This document shows, one piece after another, positions 35,081 to 42,833 of a stretch of DNA of 50,063 nt (the stretch's first letter is position 1; the number at the start of each line of letters is the position of its first letter). The notes under the pieces were generated by a model. That model ran no database searches, was not told where the DNA came from, and saw only the letters and a list, made by a program, of their open reading frames with translations. Where the stretch lies: positions 46,444 to 96,506 of the forward strand of contig JAJPXB010000027.1 of the NCBI GenBank assembly GCA_021205695.1. Direction: 5' to 3'. The translations under genes were made by a program, and so were the position numbers. The stretch is from Clostridiales bacterium (lineage in GTDB: Bacteria > Bacillota > Clostridia > Oscillospirales > Oscillospiraceae).

Positions 35081-35844
35081 TGTTTCAAATCGACATTATG
35101 ACCCTCTTCCCGGAGAGCGTGGGGGATATGCTGTGCGAATCGGTACTGGGACGCGCCCAGGAGCGGAACTATATCCGCATCAACTGCTGGCAGATACGGG
35201 ACTACACGGTGAACAAGCAGAACCAGGTGGACGATTACCCCTACGGCGGCGGCCGGGGAGCTGTCATGCAAGCGGACCCCCTTTACCGCTGCTGGGAGCA
35301 CATCTGCCAGGAGGCGGGCAGGCAGCTGCACACCATCTTCCTCTCCCCCTGCGGCAAGACCTTCTGCCAGGCGGACGCCCGGCGGCTGAGCACGGAATAT
35401 GACCGGTTCATCCTGGTCTGCGGCCACTATGAGGGCATCGACGAGCGCTTTATCGAGGAGTGCGTGGACGAGGAGCTGTCCATGGGGGACTTCGTCCTTA
35501 CTGGCGGCGAAATCCCCGCCATGGCGGTGGCCGACGCCGTCTGCCGACTGGTGCCCGGCGTGCTCCCCGACCCGGAGTGCTACGAAAACGAAAGCCACTG
35601 GGCGGGGATGCTGGAGTACCCCCAGTACTCCCGGCCGGAGGTGTGGCACGGGAGGGCTGTCCCCCCCATCCTGCTCAGCGGCCACCACGCCAATATCGCC
35701 AAGTGGCGGCGCAAGCAGTCCATCCTCCGCACACGGGAGCGGAGACCCGACCTCTATGAGAAGCTGGACCTCTCCTCCAAGCAGGACAAAAAGCTCCTGG
35801 CGGAGCTGGAGCAGGAGGAGCCTGGGGCAGATGAGACAAAATAA
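35080..35844 (+). CDS. trmD: tRNA (guanine-N1)-methyltransferase
   Basis: TrmD methylates G37 next to the anticodon and prevents +1 frameshifts. The 254-residue SPOUT enzyme has MFQIDIMTLFPE, DDYPYGGGRGAVMQADP near residue 50, the trefoil-knot region VCGHYEGIDERFIEECVDEELSMGDFVLTGGE (AdoMet site), and RPEVWHGR later. The ATG at 35080 is chosen because it overlaps the rimM stop; a GTG one codon earlier would work as well. It closes the operon. Confidence 0.96.
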   Translation: MFQIDIMTLFPESVGDMLCESVLGRAQERNYIRINCWQIRDYTVNKQNQVDDYPYGGGRGAVMQADPLYRCWEHICQEAGRQLHTIFLSPCGKTFCQADARRLSTEYDRFILVCGHYEGIDERFIEECVDEELSMGDFVLTGGEIPAMAVADAVCRLVPGVLPDPECYENESHWAGMLEYPQYSRPEVWHGRAVPPILLSGHHANIAKWRRKQSILRTRERRPDLYEKLDLSSKQDKKLLAELEQEEPGADETK

Positions 35845-35847
35845 CAA

Positions 35848-35894
35848 AGCCACAGCCGTACGGCCCAGATTGGGCGGTACGGCTGTGGCTTTTT
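35848..35894 (+). terminator. Strong terminator after trmD
   Basis: A perfect 14-base stem (35848-35861 with 35877-35890), with an extra GCCCA/TGGGC inside the loop and then TTTTT. It starts 3 bases after the trmD stop and may also work on the opposite strand. Confidence 0.9.
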
Positions 35895-35944
35895 CCGTGC
35901 TTCCGGCGGCGGATTGATTAAGAATCTAGCTGGTATTTAAGCTA

Positions 35945-36382
35945 TTAACTCTGATTTTGCATTGTAACATAAATGTGTCCCGCTCCAAAAAGGATGGAAG
36001 CAGCCACAAGCAACCAATGCCTTAGCAATGTGCCACTCACAAGAAACATAAATGTTGGTAACAATGCTAATGCTATTGCCTTGAAAGCCGACTGTACTTT
36101 GAAATATGATATCCACGTGGTCAAATAAGCTATCAGCAAAATCGCCGTTACAATAAAATACAGAAGCATTTCGAAAACACTCTTAAAGCCAAATTTCCAT
36201 ACCCCAATCGGCAAAATCATCAAGATCATGCTCGCGTATCGGCCAATCTGTTCTATTGTATTCATCGGTACATTTTTGCATTTATTTCCCGAATGCGGAT
36301 TGCGAATTGCAAAAATAACATTCGGAATCAGCATAACGATTACAAGCATTGTGCTCCAAGCACTTATCCAACCAAATTCCAT
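35945..36382 (-). CDS. Small integral membrane protein, low GC, function unknown
   Basis: The 145-residue product has about four hydrophobic helices (roughly residues 8-28, 48-66, 72-92 and 105-140) with short loops and one Lys/Cys-containing loop (NKCKNVP near 33). I recognise no family. The coding DNA is much richer in A/T than both neighbours, as is the flank up to about 36540, so this is probably a recent arrival. The SD is weak (AGAGG about 13 bases before the ATG). It lies between the trmD terminator and the mrp terminator, so it is transcribed alone. Confidence 0.65.
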   Translation of the reverse strand: MEFGWISAWSTMLVIVMLIPNVIFAIRNPHSGNKCKNVPMNTIEQIGRYASMILMILPIGVWKFGFKSVFEMLLYFIVTAILLIAYLTTWISYFKVQSAFKAIALALLPTFMFLVSGTLLRHWLLVAASILFGAGHIYVTMQNQS

Positions 36383-36411
36383 CCTATGATATACCTCTCG
36401 TAACTTCCGAT

Positions 36412-36522
36412 TTATCGCTCTGTCCGTCGGCTCTGCGTCTTGCTCTCTAAGCGTGCTACGCTTTTCGGCCTGTACTTCGACATATAAAATTCTTTGTATT
36501 TCTTTTTGAAATCGAACGCCAT
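36412..36522 (-). pseudogene. N-terminal remnant of a GyrI-like domain gene
   Basis: A 36-codon frame begins MAFDFKKKYKEFYM. From memory, GyrI-like small-molecule-binding proteins of Clostridia begin almost identically (MAFDFKKEYKEFY), but are about 200 residues long. After ~18 residues similarity is lost and a stop follows. It is in the low-GC stretch just upstream of the membrane protein gene. It may be a leftover of the gene once carried here, or a short unrelated ORF. A small palindrome (AAGCGT/ACGCTT, 36449-36463) lies inside it. Confidence 0.4.
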
Positions 36523-36548
36523 CGTATCATCTTCTCTACGCTCGATTG

Positions 36549-36603
36549 AAAAGCTGCCGCCCCTGTCGCAGGTGACTTTCTATGTCAGACGGGCAGGGGT
36601 GGC
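36549..36603 (-). terminator. Terminator of the hemZ-kinase-mrp unit
   Basis: Minus strand GCCACCCCTG (36603-36594) pairs with CAGGGGCGGC (36565-36556, one mismatch) around a partly paired loop, followed by AGCTTTT. It starts about 20 bases after the mrp stop and marks the edge of the low-GC island. Confidence 0.6.
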
Positions 36604-36625
36604 ATGGGTTTTGGGTTCTTCCGTT

Positions 36626-37468
36626 TTAAAATTTCCCGTTCAGCTGTCCGTCCAAAAACTCGGCGGTGCGCTCCAGGTAGTTTTTCTCCAGGGACTCCAC
36701 CGCCCCCGTGTCGCAGGCGGCGGCCAGGGCGGGGTCGATGGGCAGGCGGGCCAGGACGATGACCCGGTTCTCCGCCGCCACCTGGGCGATCTTGCTCTCT
36801 CCGAAGATGGCGTGGCGCTTGCCGCAGTCGGGGCACTGGAAGTAGCTGAAATTCTCGATAATGCCCAGGACGGGGATGTTCATCATCTGGGCCATCTTCA
36901 CCGCCTTGGTGACGATCATGGAGACCAGATCCTGGGGAGATGTGACCACAATGATGCCGTCCACCGGGAGAGACTGGAACACGGTCAGGGGCACGTCGCC
37001 GGTTCCGGGAGGCATATCCACGAACAGGTAGCCCAGCTCGCCCCAGTTGGTATCCGTCCAGAACTGCTTGACACAGCCGGCGATGACCGGGCCGCGCCAG
37101 ATCACCGGGTCAGTCTCCGTCTTGGTCAGCAGGTTCAGGGACATGACCTTGACGCCGCCCTCAGACACCGGGGGAATCATCCCGACCTCGTCCGCCAGCA
37201 CCGGGCCGGTGAGGCCGAAGGCCTTGGGAACGGAGGGGCCGGTGATATCGGCGTCCAGGATGCCCACCTTTTTGCCCAAGCGGGCCATGGAGACGGCCAG
37301 AGCGTCGGTCACCAGGCTCTTGCCCACGCCGCCCTTTCCGCTGACCACTGCCACCACATGGCGGATGTTGGAGGCCGCGTTGGGCGGCTCCCGGAGATTT
37401 TGGGGCTGGGTGCGCTCTCCGCAGCTCTCCCCGCAGGAGGAGCAGTCGTGTGTACAATTCTCTGCCAT
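36626..37468 (-). CDS. mrp: Mrp/NBP35 family P-loop ATPase (iron-sulfur carrier)
   Basis: Proteins of this family (ApbC/Mrp) carry or help insert Fe-S clusters. The 280-residue product has the deviant Walker A VVSGKGGVGKSLVT near residue 43, DADITGPSVPK, DMPPGTGDVPLTVFQSLP, and the C-terminal CxxC in FQCPDCGKRHAIFG near residue 222. The N-terminus adds four Cys in MAENCTHDCSSCGESC, possibly a second metal site as in Nbp35-type proteins. I chose the ATG at 37468 with AAGGAGAG upstream. It follows the nucleoside kinase in the same direction. Confidence 0.93.
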   Translation of the reverse strand: MAENCTHDCSSCGESCGERTQPQNLREPPNAASNIRHVVAVVSGKGGVGKSLVTDALAVSMARLGKKVGILDADITGPSVPKAFGLTGPVLADEVGMIPPVSEGGVKVMSLNLLTKTETDPVIWRGPVIAGCVKQFWTDTNWGELGYLFVDMPPGTGDVPLTVFQSLPVDGIIVVTSPQDLVSMIVTKAVKMAQMMNIPVLGIIENFSYFQCPDCGKRHAIFGESKIAQVAAENRVIVLARLPIDPALAAACDTGAVESLEKNYLERTAEFLDGQLNGKF

Positions 37469-37528
37469 AAGAAATCTCTCCTTTGTTCTGTCGTCCGGCG
37501 CTGACACCGGGCGGGATGGGTTATTGTA

Positions 37529-38467
37529 TCAATGCCTGTCATAGCTCCCGCCGCCGATGAACTCCCGGAGAAGGGAGTCCTTCGCCACCAGGTCGGCGGA
37601 GATGGGGACGAAGCGGTCAAAGGCCCAAATCATCTCCAAAATCTCCCGACGGCGGATATTCTCCTCCGGGACGGAGCGGAACAGCCGCTCGGCGTAGCGG
37701 CCCATGACGTTCACCTCGTAGGGCAGGGACGAGTCGAAAATCAGATCCGCCCGACCTTTATAGGGGGAGATATACTGTTTCTCTCCCCGGCGGACGTTGT
37801 CCCACATATCCAGAGTCTCCCCTACGGCGGTGCCCCGAAAATTCAGGTCGCGAATCGTCCGGCGGGTCAGCCGCATCCAGGTCCCCTTGAACACCACGCG
37901 GCCCAGCCGCATCACGTTGGAGCGGGCGGAAATGTATACCTTGAAGGCGTTTTCATGGCGGCCTGCCAGGTCGTCGTTCAGGGCGTGGATACCCTCGAAG
38001 ACGGCGATCTCGTCACGGCCCAGCCGCAGAGGGGTCTCCTCTCCCTCCGCCCGCCTCTGGCGGGTAAAGTCAAAGCTGGGGATGGCGATCTCCTCTCCCT
38101 GCTCCAGGGCGGTGAAGTGCCGATCCAGCAGCTCCATGTCCAGGCACTGAGGGGACTCATAATCATAGTCCCCTTCCGGCGTCTTGGGGCCGTTGACCCG
38201 GTCCGGCGTCTGGAAATAGTTGTCCAGGGCCACGGCGTGGGTGCGTACCCCCCGGCGCTCCAGCTCCTCCTCGATCTTCAGAGCGGTGGTGGTCTTTCCG
38301 GAGCCGGAGGGGCCGGAGAGGAGGACCACCGGGCTGTTTTTTCGGTTGTTCAGGATGCGCTCCGCCGCCTGGCAGATGTGTTGCTGGTAGTCCCGGTCGC
38401 TTTCGGCCAGGAAGGCCGCCGGGTCACTGGAGGCTCTCCGGTTGATGTCGGTGAGCAGATATGCCAT
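37529..38467 (-). CDS. Uridine kinase-like nucleoside kinase
   Basis: The 312-residue protein has Walker A GPSGSGKTTTAL near residue 52, a DNYF segment (VALDNYF) typical of uridine kinase/phosphoribulokinase, IPSFDFTRQRR, VFEGIHALND near residue 152, and R-rich lid segments. It resembles the clostridial nucleoside kinases that phosphorylate uridine/cytidine, though the substrate cannot be told. The usual N-terminal TGS-like domain is absent or reduced. Its start is 2 bases after the hemZ stop. Confidence 0.85.
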   Translation of the reverse strand: MAYLLTDINRRASSDPAAFLAESDRDYQQHICQAAERILNNRKNSPVVLLSGPSGSGKTTTALKIEEELERRGVRTHAVALDNYFQTPDRVNGPKTPEGDYDYESPQCLDMELLDRHFTALEQGEEIAIPSFDFTRQRRAEGEETPLRLGRDEIAVFEGIHALNDDLAGRHENAFKVYISARSNVMRLGRVVFKGTWMRLTRRTIRDLNFRGTAVGETLDMWDNVRRGEKQYISPYKGRADLIFDSSLPYEVNVMGRYAERLFRSVPEENIRRREILEMIWAFDRFVPISADLVAKDSLLREFIGGGSYDRH

Positions 38468-38469
38468 AG

Positions 38470-39966
38470 CTATCCCTCCCTCTTGAGCAGCGCCTGATAA
38501 AAGGGGATGATCTGCTCCTTCTCCCCGCAGAGCTGCCCGATGCGCTGAATATATTCATATGGATATTTGGGATTGGTCATTCGCACGATCTTCCCCGTGG
38601 ACGGGTCGGTGAGCTTGGTGGAGCCCCCCGCGCCCAGGGCCAGAATGGTGTGAAGCTCCTCCATAATACAGACGTTATACAGCCCCTCATATCCCGGTTT
38701 GCACCAGCCGACGTTTTCCAGCGCCCCGGACATATATTTCTGCCGATAGAGGTAGTAGGGCCGATAGCCCGCCGCCGCCAGCCGGGGCCAGGCGTAGTCC
38801 AGCATTTGGGCCGTCTCCTCCCCGGTAGGGAGACCCTGACGCTCCAGGATGAGCCGGGAGCCCTTTTTCAGTGCAAGGGTGTGGACGGTGATATTTTCCG
38901 GCGCCAGGTCCATGACGGTGTCCAGGGAGTACCGGAAGCCCTTCACCGTGTCCCGGGGCAGTCCGGCGATCAGGTCCATATTCACCGCCGGTATACCGGA
39001 ATCCCGGGCCAGGCGATAGGCCCGGAGGATGTCCGCCGCCGTATGCTCCCGCCCCATGGCCTGGAGCACCTCGTCCTCCATGGTCTGGGGATTGACGGAC
39101 ACCCGATCGACCCCGTGCTGCCGGAGGACGGCCAGCTTTTCGGCGGTGATGGTGTCCGGCCGCCCCGCCTCCACCGTCCACTCAGAGAGACGGGAGAGAT
39201 CAAAGGCGCTGCGGATGTGGCTCAACATCCTGTCCAGCTGGGCCGGGGAGAGGGTGGTGGGGGTACCGCCGCCGATATAGACCGAGCGAACCGCCGCCCC
39301 TGCCCGTGGAAGCACCGCAGCGGCAGCGTCGATTTCCCAGTCCAGCGCTTCCAGGTATGGCTCCACCAGCTTCAGCGCCTTCTGCACGTCGGCGGAGGCA
39401 AAGGAACAATAGGTGCAGCGGGTGGGACAGAACGGGATGCCCACATAGAGAGACAGCTCCTCCGGGCGGAGGGACTGCCGGATCTCCCGTCCGGCCCGGG
39501 CCGCCTCCAACGCCAGTCTGGTGCGCTCTGGGGAGACAAAATATTCCTGCAAAAACCGCTGCTCCGTCTCCTCCTCGCTCAGTCCCTCCTCCAGCGCCCT
39601 GGAGGCCAGCTTGGCGGGCCGGATACCGGTGAGCGCGCCCCAGTCCGGCCTTTTGTCCAGGAGCTGTACCGCCGCCAGGTAGAAGGACTGCTTGATGAGC
39701 CGCTGGAGCAGCCGGTCACGCACCAGCGGCTCCCCGGTCAGAGACGCCTCCGGAAGCCGGGCTGTGCCAAAAACCGTCCGGTGGGTGAGACAGATCGTGG
39801 TGTCGCAACGGGCTGTGCCGTCCGACAGCGTCAGCTCTGAGACCGCCCAAGGCCCCTCCCCCGTCGGCTCTGCCTCCGGGTATTCCGGCCGCTGATCTGG
39901 AAAAAGCACCAGCATGATCTGCTCCACAGCATAGCGGTAGCTGTGGCCCTTGAGAGATAGCTTCAT
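38470..39966 (-). CDS. hemZ: Oxygen-independent coproporphyrinogen III dehydrogenase HemZ-type
   Basis: This radical-SAM enzyme decarboxylates coproporphyrinogen to protoporphyrinogen without oxygen. The 498-residue product has an N-terminal domain of about 155 residues typical of HemZ, then LYVGIPFCPTRCTYCSFAS (the CxxxCxxC that holds the 4Fe-4S cluster, about residue 172), YIGGGTPTTL, VEAGRPDTI, RVSVNPQTM and MDLIAGLPRDT. A C-terminal HemN-like domain follows. The start ATG is preceded only by a weak SD. HemZ is an anaerobic enzyme, which fits a strict anaerobe. Confidence 0.93.
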   Translation of the reverse strand: MKLSLKGHSYRYAVEQIMLVLFPDQRPEYPEAEPTGEGPWAVSELTLSDGTARCDTTICLTHRTVFGTARLPEASLTGEPLVRDRLLQRLIKQSFYLAAVQLLDKRPDWGALTGIRPAKLASRALEEGLSEEETEQRFLQEYFVSPERTRLALEAARAGREIRQSLRPEELSLYVGIPFCPTRCTYCSFASADVQKALKLVEPYLEALDWEIDAAAAVLPRAGAAVRSVYIGGGTPTTLSPAQLDRMLSHIRSAFDLSRLSEWTVEAGRPDTITAEKLAVLRQHGVDRVSVNPQTMEDEVLQAMGREHTAADILRAYRLARDSGIPAVNMDLIAGLPRDTVKGFRYSLDTVMDLAPENITVHTLALKKGSRLILERQGLPTGEETAQMLDYAWPRLAAAGYRPYYLYRQKYMSGALENVGWCKPGYEGLYNVCIMEELHTILALGAGGSTKLTDPSTGKIVRMTNPKYPYEYIQRIGQLCGEKEQIIPFYQALLKREG

Positions 39967-40078
39967 ATGCCGTTCCGTCCTTGCTCATGGGAAATGTAGA
40001 TAACGAAATCAGCATACCACAGAACCGGAAAAAATGCTAGAGCTTCGCCGCACACATTTCCCGGGATTCCGCGAAATT

Positions 40079-40097
40079 CCCCCGACGGGCGCGGGGG
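40079..40097 (-). terminator. Short GC hairpin after sigG
   Basis: CCCCC/GGGGG arms around an 8-9-base loop, 4 bases after the sigG stop. The tail on the minus strand (AATTTCGC) is poor, so it may only weakly terminate. Confidence 0.35.
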
Positions 40098-40100
40098 GTG

Positions 40101-40877
40101 CTACGAGATGTTCTTCCGTATCTGACCGATGGCGCTTTTTTCCAGACGGGAGACCTGGGCCTGGGAGATGCCCACCTCGGCGGAGACCTCCATCTGGGTT
40201 TTCCCCTGGTAGAACCGCAGCTCCAGGATATGCCGCTCCCGCTCCGGGAGACGTTCCATGGCGTCCCGGAGGGCGAGATGCTCCAGCCAGCGCTCGTCGT
40301 TGTTCTTCTCGTCCTTCACCTGATCCATAACGCACACTGTGTCTCCGCCGTCGGAGTAGATGGGCTCATACAGGCTCACCGGGTCAGAGATGGCGTCCAT
40401 GGCAAAGACCACGTCCTCCCGTTTCAGCTCCAGGAGCCTGGCAATCTCATCCAGAGACGGTTCCCGCTGGTGCTCCCGGGTAAACTCCTCCCGGGTCTGG
40501 AGCACCCGATAGGCCATATCCCGCATGGAGCGGCTGACCCGAAGGGCGGAGGAGTCCCGGAGGAACCGCCGCACCTCTCCCAGGATCAGCGGGACGCCAT
40601 AGGTGGAAAACTTCACCTCGAACTGGTCGCAGTCGAACCGGTCTACCGCCTTCACCAGGCCGATGCAGCCCACCTGAAAGAGGTCGTCCATATTCTCCCC
40701 CCGCCCGGCGAACCGCTGGATGACGGAGAGGACCAGCCGGAGATTGCCCTCGATCATCTCCTGCCGTGCCTGCTGGTCCCCCCGCTTGACCCGGCGGAGC
40801 AGCTCGGTCATCTCCTCGCTCTTTAGCACCTTCAGCTTGGACGTATTCACGCCGCAGATCTCTACCTTGCCGTTCAT
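40101..40877 (-). CDS. sigG: Sporulation sigma factor G
   Basis: Sigma-G directs late forespore transcription. The 258-residue product starts MNGKVEICGVNTSKLKVL, the distinctive SigG N-terminus. It has sigma region 2 (NLRLVLSVIQRF, DLFQVGCIGLVKAVDRFD, FSTYGVPLILGEVRRFLRD), region 3, and region 4 with LPERERHILELRFYQGKTQMEVSAEVGISQAQVSRLEKSA. ATG start with GGGAGG 8 bases upstream; this SD lies in a hairpin and a sigma-F-type promoter overlaps its other arm. It is downstream of spoIIGA-sigE in the same direction, as in Bacillus. Confidence 0.96.
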   Translation of the reverse strand: MNGKVEICGVNTSKLKVLKSEEMTELLRRVKRGDQQARQEMIEGNLRLVLSVIQRFAGRGENMDDLFQVGCIGLVKAVDRFDCDQFEVKFSTYGVPLILGEVRRFLRDSSALRVSRSMRDMAYRVLQTREEFTREHQREPSLDEIARLLELKREDVVFAMDAISDPVSLYEPIYSDGGDTVCVMDQVKDEKNNDERWLEHLALRDAMERLPERERHILELRFYQGKTQMEVSAEVGISQAQVSRLEKSAIGQIRKNIS

Positions 40878-40880
40878 ACG

Positions 40881-40926
40881 AAAAACCTCCCGTGATACTG
40901 TGTTCAGTATCTCCAGAGGAGGTTTT
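40881..40926 (-). promoter_or_regulatory. SD-sequestering hairpin in the sigG leader
   Basis: On the minus strand AAAAACCTCC (40926-40917) pairs exactly with GGAGGTTTTT (40890-40881), and inside it GATACTG (40911-40905) pairs with CAGTATC (40900-40894) around a 4-base loop. The 3' arm is the sigG SD. The 5' arm lies inside the sigma-F-type promoter spacer, so RNA started there would not contain it. Confidence 0.75.
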
Positions 40927-40934
40927 TCCTATGC
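40905..40934 (-). promoter_or_regulatory. Sigma-F-type promoter of sigG
   Basis: Minus strand GCATA (40934-40930), a 15-base spacer, GGAGATACTG (40914-40905). This matches the sigma-F consensus GYATA-N15-GGNNANAHTR at every fixed position. The expected start site is near 40898, about 20 bases before the ATG. Confidence 0.8.
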
Positions 40935-40989
40935 GGGAGAGAATGGGCGGGAAACGTCCCTTCCGGTCAGATGCGGGGAGTTTGGGCGA

Positions 40990-41709
40990 CTATCCCTCCA
41001 TCTGCACGATATCCTTGCGCAGCCGGGCGATGATGCGTTTTTCCAGGCGGGAGATGTAGGACTGGGAGATGCCCATCTGATCCGCTACCTCCTTTTGGGT
41101 GCAGGTACGACGGCCGCCCAGGCCAAAGCGCATATTGATGATGGTTCGCTCCCGCTCCCCAAGCCTGTTCAGGGCCTGCCGCAGCAGCTGGCGGTCCACG
41201 TCGTCCTCCATGGGGCGGATGACCAGGTCGCCATCCGTCCCCAGCACATCGGAGAGGAGCAGCTCGTTGCCGTCCCAGTCGGTGTTCAGCGGCTCGTCAA
41301 AGGAGATCTCCCCCTTCTGGTTGGCAGTCTTTCGCAGATACATGAGGATTTCATTCTCGATGCACCGGGATGCGTAGGTAGCCAGCTTGATGTTCTTTTC
41401 CGTGTTGAAGGTACTCACCGCCTTCACCAAGCCGATGGTCCCGATGGAGATCAGGTCCTCCAAATTGATGCCTGTGTTCTCAAATCGGCGGGCCAGATAG
41501 ACCACCAGCCGCAGATTGTGCTCGATAAGGGTGGCCCTTGCCTGCTGGTCTCCGTCCCGGACTTTCAGGAGCAGCGTCCGCTCCTGCTCCCGATCCAGCG
41601 GCGGGGGCAGCACATCGCTCCCACCGATATAGTGCAGCCCTTCGCACGGGCAAATCACCCATACGAACCGCTGCCATCCCAGCTCCAGCCATTTTCCAAG
41701 TTCCGTCAT
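40990..41709 (-). CDS. sigE: Sporulation sigma factor E (pro-sigma-E)
   Basis: Sigma-E runs early mother-cell gene expression. The 239-residue product carries an N-terminal pro-segment of about 30 residues with a hydrophobic patch ([10 protein letters not shown]) that SpoIIGA should remove. Then come region 2 ([64 protein letters not shown]) and region 4 ([43 protein letters not shown]). I chose the ATG at 41709 (GGAGGAGAG before it); the longer frame upstream is not SigE-like. The gap after spoIIGA is 100 bases. Confidence 0.96.
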   Translation of the reverse strand: MTELGKWLELGWQRFVWVICPCEGLHYIGGSDVLPPPLDREQERTLLLKVRDGDQQARATLIEHNLRLVVYLARRFENTGINLEDLISIGTIGLVKAVSTFNTEKNIKLATYASRCIENEILMYLRKTANQKGEISFDEPLNTDWDGNELLLSDVLGTDGDLVIRPMEDDVDRQLLRQALNRLGERERTIINMRFGLGGRRTCTQKEVADQMGISQSYISRLEKRIIARLRKDIVQMEG

Positions 41710-41809
41710 ACGTCTCTCCTCCACATTCAGGGCTTCACCGCACAGGTCAGCAGGCGCGGCTGGCGCAGGAGAACCGCCAGACAGCGCAACGCGCTTGCGC
41801 AGTGATGCC

Positions 41810-42658
41810 CTAGATTCCAATGATCCCCTGATAGCTTCCATCGGCAAACGGCTCCGGGGTCAGAGCCACCAGTTGACGCTCCACCCTCCTTCCGTCCAGG
41901 GTGGCGCTGTCCACCCGGACGGCCAGAAGCAGCCCGGAGCGCACCCCCACTCCCCGATAGGGCAGCAGGTGGAGCCGGCCGGCGCCCCAGGCCGAGCCAA
42001 TGCGTTGAAGGCCGTCCACCGGGTCGGCCACGTCCTCCCGCCTCAGCTCCGGCTCTCCGGGCAGCAGAGGCCGCACCGTCTCCCAGGAGGTCACCAGCAC
42101 CGATCCGGACCCTGCGGGATCGGTGAGCAGGTTTCCCGTATCCCCCAGCGCGGTCAGCCAGATGTACCGCTCGCCCCAGGACAGCCGCACCGGCAGGAGC
42201 CGTCTCCCCCGCTCCGGGGCCAGCCGTCGGAGCACGGTGCAGCACAGCCAGTAGCACACCGCTCCCGCCAGCAGCAGGGCCTTCCAGTCCGGGCCGCTGA
42301 CCGGGATGCCGTTGGGATAGGCCAGCCCTGCGGGCCAGAGAAAGGCCACCAGCAGCAGCACCCCCGCCAACGCACAAGACAGCGCCAGCAGCAGGAGGAA
42401 CAGCCGCAGCCATCCTCTCCGCCGCCCAAAGGCCGCCACCGTCATCACCGCCCCCCACAACACCCGGCAAATCGGCAGGGCAAGCCATTCCAGTCCGGGG
42501 AGGAACACCAGCACCGCATATGCCCCGCCCAGCGCGCCTCCGGCCAGCAGCCGCAGGCGCCGAAAGGGGGCGGCGGCCAATCCGGCCACAGAGCGCAGGA
42601 GCAAGTAGTCCAATACTCCGTTGAGCAGAAAAACGGTGTCCACATAGATGACGGTCAT
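41810..42658 (-). CDS. spoIIGA: Sigma-E processing peptidase SpoIIGA
   Basis: SpoIIGA is a septal membrane aspartic peptidase that cuts pro-sigma-E in the mother cell after a signal from the forespore. The 282-residue product starts [21 protein letters not shown] and has about five membrane helices (residues 1-145). A soluble C-terminal domain holds the catalytic motif DTGNLLTDP near residue 185. The start has GGAGGGG upstream. The gene order spoIIGA-sigE-sigG is conserved. A promoter with an unusually long spacer lies at 42704-42736. Confidence 0.93.
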   Translation of the reverse strand: MTVIYVDTVFLLNGVLDYLLLRSVAGLAAAPFRRLRLLAGGALGGAYAVLVFLPGLEWLALPICRVLWGAVMTVAAFGRRRGWLRLFLLLLALSCALAGVLLLVAFLWPAGLAYPNGIPVSGPDWKALLLAGAVCYWLCCTVLRRLAPERGRRLLPVRLSWGERYIWLTALGDTGNLLTDPAGSGSVLVTSWETVRPLLPGEPELRREDVADPVDGLQRIGSAWGAGRLHLLPYRGVGVRSGLLLAVRVDSATLDGRRVERQLVALTPEPFADGSYQGIIGI

Positions 42659-42703
42659 GGCATCCCCTCCGGCGGTCGGACAAGGCGGTTTGTCCCGCTG
42701 ACA

Positions 42704-42736
42704 AGTATATCCCTGTCGGGCAGAAAAACCGGTCAA
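42704..42736 (-). promoter_or_regulatory. spoIIG-type promoter with 21-base spacer
   Basis: Minus strand TTGACC (42736-42731), 21 bases, TATACT (42709-42704). The B. subtilis spoIIG promoter is a sigma-A promoter with an abnormally long spacer (22) activated by Spo0A (family knowledge). TGTCGGG at 42714-42720 on the plus strand resembles a Spo0A box (TGTCGAA) at 5 of 7 positions. Confidence 0.6.
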
Positions 42737-42778
42737 AGCCGGGATGGGGGAACGGGGCGTTTTGGCCGGGGAGAGCGC

Positions 42779-42822
42779 AAAACGCCCCCGTCCTCCCATT
42801 TTCCGGGAGAACGGGGGCGCGA
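42779..42822 (-). terminator. Terminator of the glycosyltransferase gene
   Basis: Minus strand GCGCCCCCGT with TCTCCCG pairs with GGGAG and ACGGGGGCG, then TTTTGC. It starts about 12 bases after the stop at 42834. Confidence 0.75.
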
Positions 42823-42833
42823 TTTGCTCCGGT

